Under the pieces are notes generated by a model. That model was not told where the DNA came from, made no database searches, and saw only the letters and a program-made list of their open reading frames with translations. The position numbers and the translations under genes were made by a program. From Clostridiaceae bacterium (lineage in GTDB: Bacteria; Bacillota_A; Clostridia; Clostridiales; Clostridiaceae), in the NCBI GenBank assembly GCA_029256485.1, contig JAQSXU010000204.1:1-5845 (forward strand): a stretch of DNA of 5,845 nt, given 5' to 3'. Shown piece after piece: positions 1 to 5,555 of the stretch (its first letter is position 1; every line of letters starts with the position of its first letter).

Positions 1-144
1 GGCAACAAGTCAAAGCTGGTTTTAAACGGAAAAAGACGTGAAGTTCTACAGATGATTGATCAAGGAATGAGCAACGATGAAATAGCTGACAAACTTAAAA
101 TAGGTAAAGGTGAAATAGGATTGATCAGAGGGTTGAGCAAATGA
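1..144 (+). CDS. C-terminal end of a SwrB/DUF6115-like protein (5' end outside window)
   Basis: Only the last 47 residues are present, read in frame 1 and ending at TGA 142-144. The tail reads as a small helix-turn-helix of the type closing DUF6115 and SwrB-like proteins: a basic stretch (NGKRREVLQMIDQG), then MSNDEIADKLKIGKGEIGLI, where the 'IA..L.IGKGE' pattern resembles a recognition-helix turn. In Bacillus, SwrB lies at the end of the fla/che operon and promotes flagellar assembly and swarming. In clostridia, DUF6115 genes often sit beside an MltG-like gene, as here. The stop codon overlaps the next start (ATGA, 141-144), so the two genes are translationally coupled and in one operon. That the missing N-terminus holds a membrane anchor and coiled coil is inferred from the family, not seen. 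Other short HTH tails could look similar. Confidence 0.7.
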   Translation, partial: GNKSKLVLNGKRREVLQMIDQGMSNDEIADKLKIGKGEIGLIRGLSK

Positions 145-701
145 GAAAAGTCCACGAAAAAAGCATTATACTTGGTATTGGAATAGGAATGATTATAACT
201 TCCATAGCCGGAATGATCTATTCCGGAGGTGTTAATAAAGAGATTAAAGCCGAAGATTTATCAAAAGATGAAATCATAAGATTAGCCAAAAACTATGGAA
301 TGATCGAAAAGGTTGAGTTTCTAAATGGCGATGCTGCACAAAATACTCAAACCGGTAATACTGCTGATTCGGAAGCAAAGGATACCAAGGATGCCAACAA
401 GACTGATCAAAAGACGGTAACCGAAAATTCCGAGGAAAGTAAAAGCACCCCATCTCAGAACACAACACAAAATACAACACAAAATGATGACAGAAATATA
501 GTTATAGAAATAAAAAAGGGCTATAAATCGCAGGATGTTATAGATATGTTGCTGGAGAAGGGAGTAATCAGCGATGAAAAAAAGTTTAAAAGTGTAATGT
601 ATGCCTATAATGTAACAAAGAAAGTGAATTTTGGGACCTTTAGGTTTAAAAAGGATGAAGATTACGATTATATATTAAGAACCATATGTGATATAAAATA
701 A
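141..701 (+). CDS. Membrane-anchored MltG/YceG-like LysM-domain protein without catalytic domain
   Basis: This 186-residue protein has a short basic N-terminus, one hydrophobic segment at about residues 8-28 (signal anchor), a polar linker at about 62-117 rich in N, T, Q, S and charged residues, and a C-terminal globular part at 119-185. That C-terminal part follows the MltG (YceG) LysM-like pattern: 'VIEIKKGYKSQDVIDMLLEK' then 'GVISDEKKFK', then a 'GTFRF...DYDYIL' ending like the GTY(E/R)...S..EIL motif. True MltG is about 330-400 residues and has an endolytic murein transglycosylase domain after this module. Here the protein stops at the module, so it probably binds or senses peptidoglycan outside the membrane rather than cutting it. 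AGAGGG at 127-132, 8 nt before the ATG, supports the start. The ATG overlaps the stop of the upstream gene, and the last base of the stop codon is the first base of the terminator stem. Automatic annotation may label it endolytic transglycosylase MltG; the enzyme activity is doubtful. Confidence 0.8.
   Translation: MRKVHEKSIILGIGIGMIITSIAGMIYSGGVNKEIKAEDLSKDEIIRLAKNYGMIEKVEFLNGDAAQNTQTGNTADSEAKDTKDANKTDQKTVTENSEESKSTPSQNTTQNTTQNDDRNIVIEIKKGYKSQDVIDMLLEKGVISDEKKFKSVMYAYNVTKKVNFGTFRFKKDEDYDYILRTICDIK
462..485 (+). repeat. Perfect 12-bp tandem duplication in the linker of the MltG-like gene
   Basis: The unit ACAACACAAAAT occurs twice without mismatch (462-473 and 474-485). It is in frame and encodes TTQN-TTQN in the low-complexity linker at residues 108-115. 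Because the unit is a multiple of three, slippage here would change linker length without breaking the frame. Confidence 0.85.
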
Positions 702-752
702 ACCGCTTTGGACCATGGGCAGCATCTGCCGGGTCAAAGCGGTTTTTCTTTT
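701..752 (+). terminator. Rho-independent terminator with nested hairpin between convergent genes
   Basis: AACCGCTTTG (701-710) pairs perfectly with CAAAGCGGTT (735-744). ACC 712-714 pairs with GGT 732-734 across a bulged G711, and GGCAG 718-722 pairs with CTGCC 726-730 around a 3-nt loop, so the whole element is one long, slightly bulged stem. A T-rich tract (TTTTTCTTTT) follows on the + strand. The opposite strand also runs into a T-rich stretch (TATTTTATAT), so it may also stop transcripts of the convergent MATE gene, whose stop codon is at 771-773. Confidence 0.9.
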
Positions 753-770
753 CATATCCGTTTTATTAAA

Positions 771-2144
771 TTATGCTGATATCTTTTCCAGAGAATTCTT
801 TCGTTCAAACTCTTTTTTAATTACCTTGAGTGCTATTGGAGTAAAAATTAAAACACAGCATATTTCTGCAAAAGGATAAGAATACCATACTCCGTTCAGA
901 CCGAAGATTTTGCCAAACAGAAAAGCACCTGGTAAGATGAAAACCAATTGGCGAAGCAGTGACATTACAAGTGATTTCATGCCATGTCCTACTGCCTGGA
1001 ACATAGTAGTAATAATAATACCGAACGCAGCAGGTATAAAACATAAGCTGATTGCTCTAAGAGCATATATACCTATATCAGAGTTCTGGTCGAACACTGA
1101 TAGCAGTGTGCCGGGAATCAGCTGGAAAAGTAACAGTCCGAGGGACATAATTATTATCGAAACTGTAAGAGACAAATAGAAGGTTTTATAAAAACGTTTC
1201 TTTTTGTTTGCACCAAAATTATAACCCATAATTGGCATTGCTCCCTGAGTAAGACCGAATACAGGCATAAATACAAAGGATTGCAGCTTGAAATAAATTC
1301 CGAGTACGGCAATTGCTGTTTCTGAGAAGGACATCAGTATTGCATTCAAACCTGTTGTTGTAACCGAACCGATAGCATTCATTACTATTGATGGAGCACC
1401 AACTTTGTAAATGCTTATTACGTTTTCCTTTTTAATTTTTAAGCCTCTCAAGGTTAAGTGTATATCATGGCTTTTTAATCTAAACATGGTAATAACATAG
1501 CACATTGCTGTTAACTGCCCAATAATGGTAGCTGTTGCCGATCCGGCAATACCCATTTCAGGAAGACCAAACATTCCAAAAATCAGTATCGGATTCAAGA
1601 TGATGTTGGTTATTGCTCCTATAAGCTGAGATATCATTGGAATGAGCATATTTCCTGTAGATTGCAGGGTTTTTGAATGAATTATTTCAATAAACATACC
1701 TGCCGATGCCGCAGTTACTATGGTCAGATAAGTTGTACCCATGGAAATAACCTTGGGATTATCTGAAAATAAAGAGATAAATGGTCCGGATAAAGTCAAT
1801 CCTATAACAACAAAAATTATAGCATTCAATATGGCCAAAAATAAGCCTGTCCGGGCAGTTACCGTAGCCTCGTCGACTTTCCCTTCGCCAAGCTTTCTGG
1901 CTATTAAAGAATTAGTTCCAATTCCAACTCCTACTGCAAAAGCCAAAGTCAATATTTGCATCGGAAAGGCAATCGATACAGCTGTAAAGGCTTCGTGTCC
2001 AAGCTTTGAAACAAAAAAGCTGTCCACAACATTATAAAGTGACTGAACCAGCATTGAAAGCATTGCAGGAAGTGACATACTAGCCAGAAGTCTTCCTACC
2101 GGAACAGTTCCCATTTTTTCTGATTTTAAATTATCTTTCTGCAT
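771..2144 (-). CDS. MATE-family multidrug/cation antiporter
   Basis: This 457-residue inner-membrane exporter has the usual MATE length and two homologous halves of six helices each. MATE transporters use Na+ or H+ gradients to expel cationic drugs and metabolites. The first half has the family opening 'SLPAMLSMLVQSLYNVVDSF' (residues 24-43), with Q34, N38 and the acidic D41 in helix 1, where MATE proteins have a functional carboxylate. It continues with 'GTNSLIARKLGEGK' (76-89) and 'NIILNPILIFG' (180-190). The second half has 'GLTQGAMPIMGYNFGANK' (297-314) and 'FQAVGHGMK' (382-390). The ORF extends in frame to TTG 2171 and ATG 2168, but ATG 2144 is chosen because GGGGGT (2158-2153, minus strand) lies 8 nt before it, and the likely transcription start falls near 2172. 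The substrate cannot be told from sequence. It is a single-gene unit, divergent from the PH-domain operon and convergent with the MltG-like gene. Confidence 0.93.
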   Translation of the reverse strand: MQKDNLKSEKMGTVPVGRLLASMSLPAMLSMLVQSLYNVVDSFFVSKLGHEAFTAVSIAFPMQILTLAFAVGVGIGTNSLIARKLGEGKVDEATVTARTGLFLAILNAIIFVVIGLTLSGPFISLFSDNPKVISMGTTYLTIVTAASAGMFIEIIHSKTLQSTGNMLIPMISQLIGAITNIILNPILIFGMFGLPEMGIAGSATATIIGQLTAMCYVITMFRLKSHDIHLTLRGLKIKKENVISIYKVGAPSIVMNAIGSVTTTGLNAILMSFSETAIAVLGIYFKLQSFVFMPVFGLTQGAMPIMGYNFGANKKKRFYKTFYLSLTVSIIIMSLGLLLFQLIPGTLLSVFDQNSDIGIYALRAISLCFIPAAFGIIITTMFQAVGHGMKSLVMSLLRQLVFILPGAFLFGKIFGLNGVWYSYPFAEICCVLIFTPIALKVIKKEFERKNSLEKISA

Positions 2145-2152
2145 TAATTTTA

Positions 2153-2158
2153 ACCCCC
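2153..2158 (-). promoter_or_regulatory. Ribosome binding site that fixes the MATE start at 2144
   Basis: On the minus strand GGGGGT can pair with the anti-Shine-Dalgarno sequence CCUCCA in full, using one G-U wobble, with 8 nt before ATG 2144. The in-frame upstream candidates ATG 2168 and TTG 2171 have no comparable site, so the longer 465/466-residue versions are unlikely. Confidence 0.7.
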
Positions 2159-2178
2159 ATGAATTCATCAAACAATTG

Positions 2179-2208
2179 ATTTTATCAAATTATGTAACCT
2201 AAAGTCAA
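2179..2208 (-). promoter_or_regulatory. Candidate sigma-A promoter of the MATE gene
   Basis: On the minus strand TTGACT (2208-2203) is followed after 18 bp by TAAAAT (2184-2179); each box is one base from consensus. Transcription would begin near 2172, giving a short leader that contains the ribosome site at 2158-2153. It was found by eye in AT-rich DNA, so the -10 assignment is moderate only. Confidence 0.5.
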
Positions 2209-2239
2209 ATTATTTTTGACAGGGCATACTAAATTTGAC
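2204..2239. promoter_or_regulatory. Possible operator: TTTGAC half-sites in the divergent control region
   Basis: GTCAAA (2204-2209) and TTTGAC (2215-2220) form an inverted repeat with a 5-bp spacer, and a third TTTGAC lies at 2234-2239. The left half overlaps the -35 of the minus-strand promoter and the third copy overlaps the -35 of the plus-strand promoter. This could be one regulator's binding region, or simply three -35-like sequences. No regulator gene is visible in the window. Confidence 0.25.
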
Positions 2240-2263
2240 CTCGTAAATAGAGTATATTATAAT
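2235..2263 (+). promoter_or_regulatory. Strong sigma-A promoter of the PH-domain operon
   Basis: TTGACC (2235-2240), a 17-bp spacer, and a consensus TATAAT (2258-2263) predict a start near 2270, about 80 nt before the first gene. A second TATAAT at 2296-2301 lacks a -35 at suitable distance. There is no sigma-W-type AAC/CGTA pair at proper spacing, unlike the sigma-W control known for ydbST in Bacillus subtilis. Confidence 0.75.
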
Positions 2264-2335
2264 ATTTTTACAGTAAAAAAGTATTAGAACATGGATATAA
2301 TGTTTTATATTAAGAAATACAGGTTTATTAAGTAT

Positions 2336-2347
2336 AAGGGGCAGAGG
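2336..2347 (+). promoter_or_regulatory. Ribosome binding site choosing the YdbS-like start
   Basis: AAGGGG (2336-2341) lies 9 nt before ATG 2351, and AGAGG (2343-2347) lies 6 nt before ATG 2354. The earlier in-frame ATG at 2291 has no Shine-Dalgarno-like sequence upstream and sits only about 20 nt after the predicted transcription start. The choice between 2351 and 2354 is open and changes the protein by one residue. Confidence 0.6.
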
Positions 2348-2350
2348 ATT

Positions 2351-2839
2351 ATGATGGAATATAACAAACTTGACAAACGAATTCAAATTGCCTGGAGAAT
2401 TTCAAGAATAATCGGAATTGTAATAACTGGAGTTGTTTTTGGAGCAGCTTTATTCTTCCTGGCCAGGATAGCTTTCATAAAGCCTTATTTACACTATATC
2501 TGTATAGGAATGGGAATTATAGTCGCCTACATGCTTGCAGCACTTATTATCTATCCTGTAATTGAATATAAACAATGGGGGTATATTATTACAGACGACA
2601 GGGTTGAAATACGACACGGGATATTTTTTGTGAAGAATACCATTATTCCAATTATCAGAATACAGCATATAACGGTATCTCAAGGGCCAATAATCAGAAA
2701 ACTGGGGATATCTATAGTAAATATTCACACTGCCAGCGGGCTGTTTGTCATTGCAGGTATATCAAATGAAGAAGCTGGTTTGATAGCGGAAGGCTTGAAG
2801 TCAAAATTATATACAAGGCTTGAGGCTCAGGATAAATAA
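2351..2839 (+). CDS. ydbS: YdbS-like membrane protein with one bacterial PH domain (bPH2/DUF304)
   Basis: This protein has 162 residues, close to the roughly 160 of Bacillus YdbS. Two hydrophobic helices (about 19-40 and 46-70) are followed by a cytoplasmic bPH2 domain (about 73-155). The domain shows the typical pattern: 'YIITDDRVEIRHGIFF' (strands 1-2), 'IIPIIRIQHITVSQGPIIRK' (the conserved P..RIQ.I...QG...R motif, about 98-117), then 'LGISIVNIHTASG' and a closing helix of 'NEEAGLIAEGLKSKL'. It is the first gene of a two-gene operon; the partner starts 38 nt after its stop and carries three more such domains. In Bacillus subtilis the ydbST pair contributes to resistance against a peptide antibiotic made by related bacilli, so a membrane-protective role is a reasonable inference. 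The molecular mechanism is not established. The ORF can be read from ATG 2291, adding 20 residues, but the ribosome site favours 2351/2354. Confidence 0.88.
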   Translation: MMEYNKLDKRIQIAWRISRIIGIVITGVVFGAALFFLARIAFIKPYLHYICIGMGIIVAYMLAALIIYPVIEYKQWGYIITDDRVEIRHGIFFVKNTIIPIIRIQHITVSQGPIIRKLGISIVNIHTASGLFVIAGISNEEAGLIAEGLKSKLYTRLEAQDK

Positions 2840-2877
2840 GTTTTTGAGCAGCTATTAAAGCTTGGGAGGTATTCAAG

Positions 2878-4296
2878 GTGGAGTTTAAACGTTTTCGTGG
2901 TAACTATCTTATCTTATTTGAAAAAGTGATTGAGTTGCCATTAATTGTATTGGGAGTTATTACCAGTATATTTTTGGTCAAGAATTTCGATTTTCAGGCA
3001 GTGATGCCATTGATTTTTATACTGCTTAGCCCGATTTCGAGACTTATTAATTATCTGTTTACATATTATACACTCGGAGAGGATCATCTGCTGGTTGAGT
3101 CCGGGGTTTTCACAAAGAAAAGAACGGAAATACCCTTTTCAACAATTACTACTGTGGACTTATCTCAAAACATCCTATTTCAATTGTTCAAGGTTTACAA
3201 GATAAAAGTGGATAACGCCAGTCAGACTAATGATATTGCCAATAAATCAAATATAGTTCTGACATTAAAAATAGATCAGGCCATCGAATTCAAACAAATA
3301 ATCACAAAAGGTCAGAAAAATGAATCATTTAAAGACGAAGATGCAGAGGCGGATGTTATAAATGCATTGCCGCAGGACTTTATAAAACTTGGTTTGCTCC
3401 AGTCAAAGCTTGTTTATTTCTTCAGCATTTTGGCAGTGGCAGGTCCGTTTATTGGAGTCATTGCTCCAAAATTTAAAGATGTATTTAAAGAAATGCTTGT
3501 GGGCGGGTTAATAGCTGCAGTGATTTTAATGGTATATTTACTGTCTATTGCATTATCACTGATTAAAAGTGTGGTTACCTACTATAATTTCAAAGTATGG
3601 ACAGCCGGGGACTCTATAAAAGTCCAATATGGCCTTCTGAATAAAAAGAGTTTCTCTTTGCAGAAACAAAAAATAAACGGAATAATTATTAAACAAAGCT
3701 TGCTTATGAGACTTTGTAAGCTTTACTCTGCCGAAGTAATTGTTATCGGCTATGGAGACAGCACCAATGAAGGTGAAAAGGAACAGGCTTTACTTTTTCC
3801 CATCGCTTCGTTTGGAAGGTTAAAGGAGATCATCGGCAGAGTATTACCCGAATACAGTCTGGAATATCAACTGTGCGGGCCTGAAAAGCATGCATTAAGA
3901 TATTTCTTTTTCAGCCCCGGTTCTATGTTTGCCCTTATAATTTTTACAGCAGCAATCATAATTTCAGCAGTAATAAGCAATGTTATTGTGGCAGTATGTG
4001 CCGTAGTGTTTATCATAATTTGTATTATAGGTATTCTGTTTAAATACAACAATTCGGGAATAAGTGTCAATGATATAAATGTTGTACTTTCAGCCGGGGG
4101 ATATAGCAGAAGCATAGCTGTAATAAAAACCAAGAGTATTGAAAGCATTACATCAACAGGTAGCGTATTTAAGAGAAAACGTAATGTTGTGTCTATAAAA
4201 TTAGGATTTATAGCACCTATACGAGTTTCACACATATCATCACTGAATTTGCCGGTTAAGCAGTTCCATATGCTCCAGGAGGTTCTTAAGTACTAG
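2878..4296 (+). CDS. ydbT: YdbT-like membrane protein with three bacterial PH domains (bPH2/DUF304)
   Basis: This 472-residue protein matches the YdbT architecture (about 490 in Bacillus): three units, each a pair of hydrophobic helices followed by a bPH2 domain. Helices lie at about 17-35/39-64, 178-198/208-235 and 347-367/370-389. The PH units are about 65-145 ('LGEDHLLVESGVFTKKRTEI', 'FSTITTVDLSQNILFQLFKV'), 236-320 ('GDSIKVQYGLLNKKSFSLQK', then 'INGIIIKQSLLMRL') and 393-470 ('VVLSAGGYSRSIAVIKTKSI', more divergent and lacking the usual Q at the domain motif). A charged loop (146-162, rich in D and E) separates units one and two. Translation starts at GTG 2878, supported by GGAGGT (2865-2870) 7 nt upstream; the first in-frame ATG lies far inside the first membrane-domain unit. 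It is cotranscribed with the YdbS-like gene and probably forms a membrane complex with it. No clear terminator follows directly. Confidence 0.9.
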   Translation: MEFKRFRGNYLILFEKVIELPLIVLGVITSIFLVKNFDFQAVMPLIFILLSPISRLINYLFTYYTLGEDHLLVESGVFTKKRTEIPFSTITTVDLSQNILFQLFKVYKIKVDNASQTNDIANKSNIVLTLKIDQAIEFKQIITKGQKNESFKDEDAEADVINALPQDFIKLGLLQSKLVYFFSILAVAGPFIGVIAPKFKDVFKEMLVGGLIAAVILMVYLLSIALSLIKSVVTYYNFKVWTAGDSIKVQYGLLNKKSFSLQKQKINGIIIKQSLLMRLCKLYSAEVIVIGYGDSTNEGEKEQALLFPIASFGRLKEIIGRVLPEYSLEYQLCGPEKHALRYFFFSPGSMFALIIFTAAIIISAVISNVIVAVCAVVFIIICIIGILFKYNNSGISVNDINVVLSAGGYSRSIAVIKTKSIESITSTGSVFKRKRNVVSIKLGFIAPIRVSHISSLNLPVKQFHMLQEVLKY

Positions 4297-4316
4297 CACT
4301 GAGTGAACAGAGGATG

Positions 4317-4344
4317 CTGATTCGCTGGATTTTGAGGGAATCAG
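4317..4344 (+). other. Small hairpin downstream of the YdbT-like gene
   Basis: CTGATTC (4317-4323) pairs perfectly with GAATCAG (4338-4344) around a 14-nt loop, 20 nt after the stop codon. There is no T-run after it, so it is not a standard terminator. It might stabilise the 3' end of the operon transcript, or be chance. Confidence 0.25.
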
Positions 4345-4369
4345 GTCTGTCGGAGCCGGGATAAAAAAT

Positions 4370-4464
4370 TGCTTAAATATAGTAAAGGTAAGAAAAAATA
4401 TAGTTATGGTTTTTGTTATTTTAGTATTGATTTGTTAGAATTTCTGTGTTACTATATTTAAGCA
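4370..4464. repeat. 16-bp perfect inverted repeat around the tRNA promoter region
   Basis: The arms are 4370-4385 (TGCTTAAATATAGTAA) and 4449-4464 (TTACTATATTTAAGCA), separated by 63 bp of AT-rich DNA. The right arm contains the -10 box of the tRNA promoter, and the left arm carries the same box on the opposite strand. A perfect 16-bp match so close together is not expected by chance, although both arms are AT-rich. In a read-through transcript from the PH-domain operon the arms could fold into a long hairpin. Confidence 0.7.
4427..4455 (+). promoter_or_regulatory. Promoter of tRNA-Leu
   Basis: TTGATT (4427-4432), a 17-bp spacer and TACTAT (4450-4455) place the transcription start near 4462, about 16 nt before the mature tRNA. 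The position directly before a stable RNA gene with its own terminator supports it. Confidence 0.65.
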
Positions 4465-4477
4465 GCGAAAAACATAT

Positions 4478-4564
4478 GCCGAAGTGGTGAAATTGGCAGA
4501 CGCACTGGACTCAAAATCCAGCGTACGTGAGTACATGCCGGTTCGAGTCCGGCCTTCGGCACCA
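4478..4564 (+). tRNA. tRNA-Leu (anticodon CAA)
   Basis: This is a complete class II tRNA of 87 nt with encoded CCA (4562-4564). The acceptor arm GCCGAAG (4478-4484) pairs with CTTCGGC (4554-4560), with discriminator A4561. The anticodon stem is CTGGA/TCCAG (4505-4509/4517-4521) and its 7-nt loop CTCAAAA puts CAA at 4512-4514, which reads the leucine codon UUG. The long variable arm contains a GTAC/GTAC stem, as expected for leucine. The T arm is GCCGG-TTCGAGT-CCGGC (4537-4553). No other tRNA is visible nearby, so it is a single-gene transcription unit with its own promoter and terminator. Confidence 0.97.
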
Positions 4565-4610
4565 AAAAATTAAAGGGTTTCAGCGATAAGCTGAAACCCT
4601 TTAATTTTTT
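4565..4610 (+). terminator. Rho-independent terminator of tRNA-Leu
   Basis: TTAAAGGGTTTCAGC (4570-4584) pairs perfectly with GCTGAAACCCTTTAA (4590-4604) around a 5-nt loop, followed by six T. Five A before the stem can extend the pairing to 20 bp. The flanking A and T tracts make it symmetric, so it could also stop minus-strand transcription coming from 4674-5378. Confidence 0.93.
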
Positions 4611-4919
4611 CTATAAAAAAATACTTCTGCCAGACTTGTACTAATAGTGTATTATCTCTAGGTTTCACAAAATTTAAGGCTCAAACTGTCGAACTATATT
4701 GTTTTGCAATTTGATAAGTATATTTGAATGTTCCTCCTGGACTGTTTGGATTTCATCCATCATTAAAGTCATTTTTTCACAACCTCAGACTAATGTCCCT
4801 GAAATGACATTTCCATGCTGCTGCAAGACCTTAATAATATGCAAAATAAAAAATAATCTTCAGTTACTGACATATATTTACAGTAGCTTAACGCTACGAG
4901 TTTAAAATATTAGCTAAAT
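4611..4919. other. Intergenic region without a clear gene
   Basis: Apart from the possible small ORF or remnant at 4674-4859 on the minus strand, nothing convincing is seen. A short stem GTAGC/GCTAC (4883-4887/4893-4897) lies just past the stop of the 4920-5378 gene but has no T-run on either strand, so it is a poor terminator. Confidence 0.5.
4674..4772 (-). CDS. Possible 32-residue small protein or 3' remnant of a lost gene
   Basis: From ATG 4772 the minus strand encodes 32 residues: MTLMMDEIQTVQEEHSNILI followed by KLQNNIVRQFEP. It is charged and helix-like, with a heptad-like spread of hydrophobics, unlike random AT-rich translation. GAGGT (4786-4782) lies 9 nt upstream and could serve as ribosome site. 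In the same frame, upstream of a TGA at 4787-4785, another protein-like stretch (IKVLQQHGNVISGTLV) is open back to about 4859 without an ATG. The whole may therefore be the decayed end of a larger gene in which TGA interrupts the frame. I do not recognise the family. The 68-residue plus-strand ORF here (4699-4905) is likely its antisense shadow. Confidence 0.3.
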   Translation of the reverse strand: MTLMMDEIQTVQEEHSNILIKLQNNIVRQFEP

Positions 4920-5378
4920 TTAACCGGGTAAATACTTTACAATTACTAATCGGATAATCAATCCTAAAATCACGCCAATTCCAATAGAGATAATTGGCAA
5001 AAAGACTGGTCCCAGTAAAAAACCAAAAACTTTAACTGTTGGGGAGTAAATTACTCCTATAGTTCCTAAATATGTCGCACTGACAAAGGGGATATAAGCA
5101 AATACAGGTGTATCTGGTTCCGCATTTTTATAAGCATCCCACATAGCAAATAAATAAATGCATGGGTAGAACATAAGCCACTGATAATTAATTTCCTTTA
5201 TTGCCAATTCAGTATTACCATAGAAACTGTATAATATTGACATGTTGGTTTTTGCTTTATAATTAATTATAAATTCCAATAGGATAAAAAAGGTGCCCTT
5301 GAATAGATGATTATTTAAGAACTGACCAAATCCCGGAAAGGCAATGCTCCAGAGTATATTTTCTATTCTTTTTGACAT
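4920..5378 (-). CDS. Small multi-pass membrane protein of unknown function
   Basis: This 152-residue protein is strongly hydrophobic, with likely membrane segments at about 8-21, 26-42, 67-82, 95-112 and 116-147 (the last long enough for two passes). The N-terminus 'SIAFPGFGQFLNNHLFKGTF' (11-30) resembles the PG.GQ....(K)G motif of small TM2/DUF5683-like membrane proteins. The centre has a conserved-looking 'YQWLMFYPCIYLFAMWDAYK' (65-84), where the aromatic run ends in a polar D-A-Y-K patch. I recall similar conserved hypothetical proteins in bacilli and clostridia but cannot name a function. Start ATG 5378 is supported by GAAGGG (5390-5385, minus strand) with 6 nt spacing. It has no operon partner in the window. 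Whether the gene is native or acquired cannot be judged here. Confidence 0.8.
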   Translation of the reverse strand: MSKRIENILWSIAFPGFGQFLNNHLFKGTFFILLEFIINYKAKTNMSILYSFYGNTELAIKEINYQWLMFYPCIYLFAMWDAYKNAEPDTPVFAYIPFVSATYLGTIGVIYSPTVKVFGFLLGPVFLPIISIGIGVILGLIIRLVIVKYLPG

Positions 5379-5400
5379 AACACACCCTTCTTATACTATA

Positions 5401-5429
5401 AATAAATGAGTAACCGGATATTTTGTTAA
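5401..5429 (-). promoter_or_regulatory. Weak candidate promoter for the 152-residue membrane protein
   Basis: On the minus strand TTAACA (5429-5424), a 17-bp spacer and TTTATT (5406-5401) could act as promoter, with TATAGT (5400-5395) as an alternative -10 lacking a good -35. Both are weak and found by eye in AT-rich DNA. Confidence 0.25.
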
Positions 5430-5439
5430 CTCTGCACAA

Positions 5440-5471
5440 GTAGCTTAATAAGCCTGTAAAGCCTAAGCTAC
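5440..5471. repeat. Short inverted repeat upstream of the membrane protein gene
   Basis: GTAGCTTA (5440-5447) and TAAGCTAC (5464-5471) are perfect 8-bp arms with a 16-bp spacer, lying just upstream of the candidate promoter. The sequence AGTAGCTTAA occurs here at 5439-5448 and again at 4882-4891, on the other side of the gene. It might be an operator or a scar, or chance. Confidence 0.3.
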
Positions 5472-5555
5472 ACTGCAAATTGCATAAATGTAATAATTGC
5501 TAAGAATTTATAGGTACTATGGCAAAATGCTTGAAATAAAGCCAACTAATGCTAT

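Noticed and set aside
2145..2171. Longer N-terminus for the MATE protein from TTG 2171 or ATG 2168
   Set aside because: No ribosome site precedes them, they fall within about 5 nt of the predicted transcription start, and GGGGGT at 2158-2153 is well placed for ATG 2144.
2242..2245. CGTA as part of a sigma-W/ECF promoter for the PH-domain operon
   Set aside because: No AAC-containing -35 lies 16-17 bp upstream, while a near-perfect sigma-A promoter overlaps the site.
2291..2350. Twenty extra residues on the YdbS-like protein from ATG 2291
   Set aside because: No Shine-Dalgarno sequence upstream; ATG 2351/2354 have purine-rich sites and give the usual family length.
3867..4235. Minus-strand ORF of 122 residues inside the YdbT-like gene
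   Set aside because: It is the antisense of a well-supported PH-domain protein and has no ribosome site or family features.
4699..4905. Plus-strand ORF of 68 residues
   Set aside because: Its composition is unlike a bacterial protein (many C, I and S, no domain), it lacks a ribosome site, and the minus strand of the same stretch looks more protein-like.
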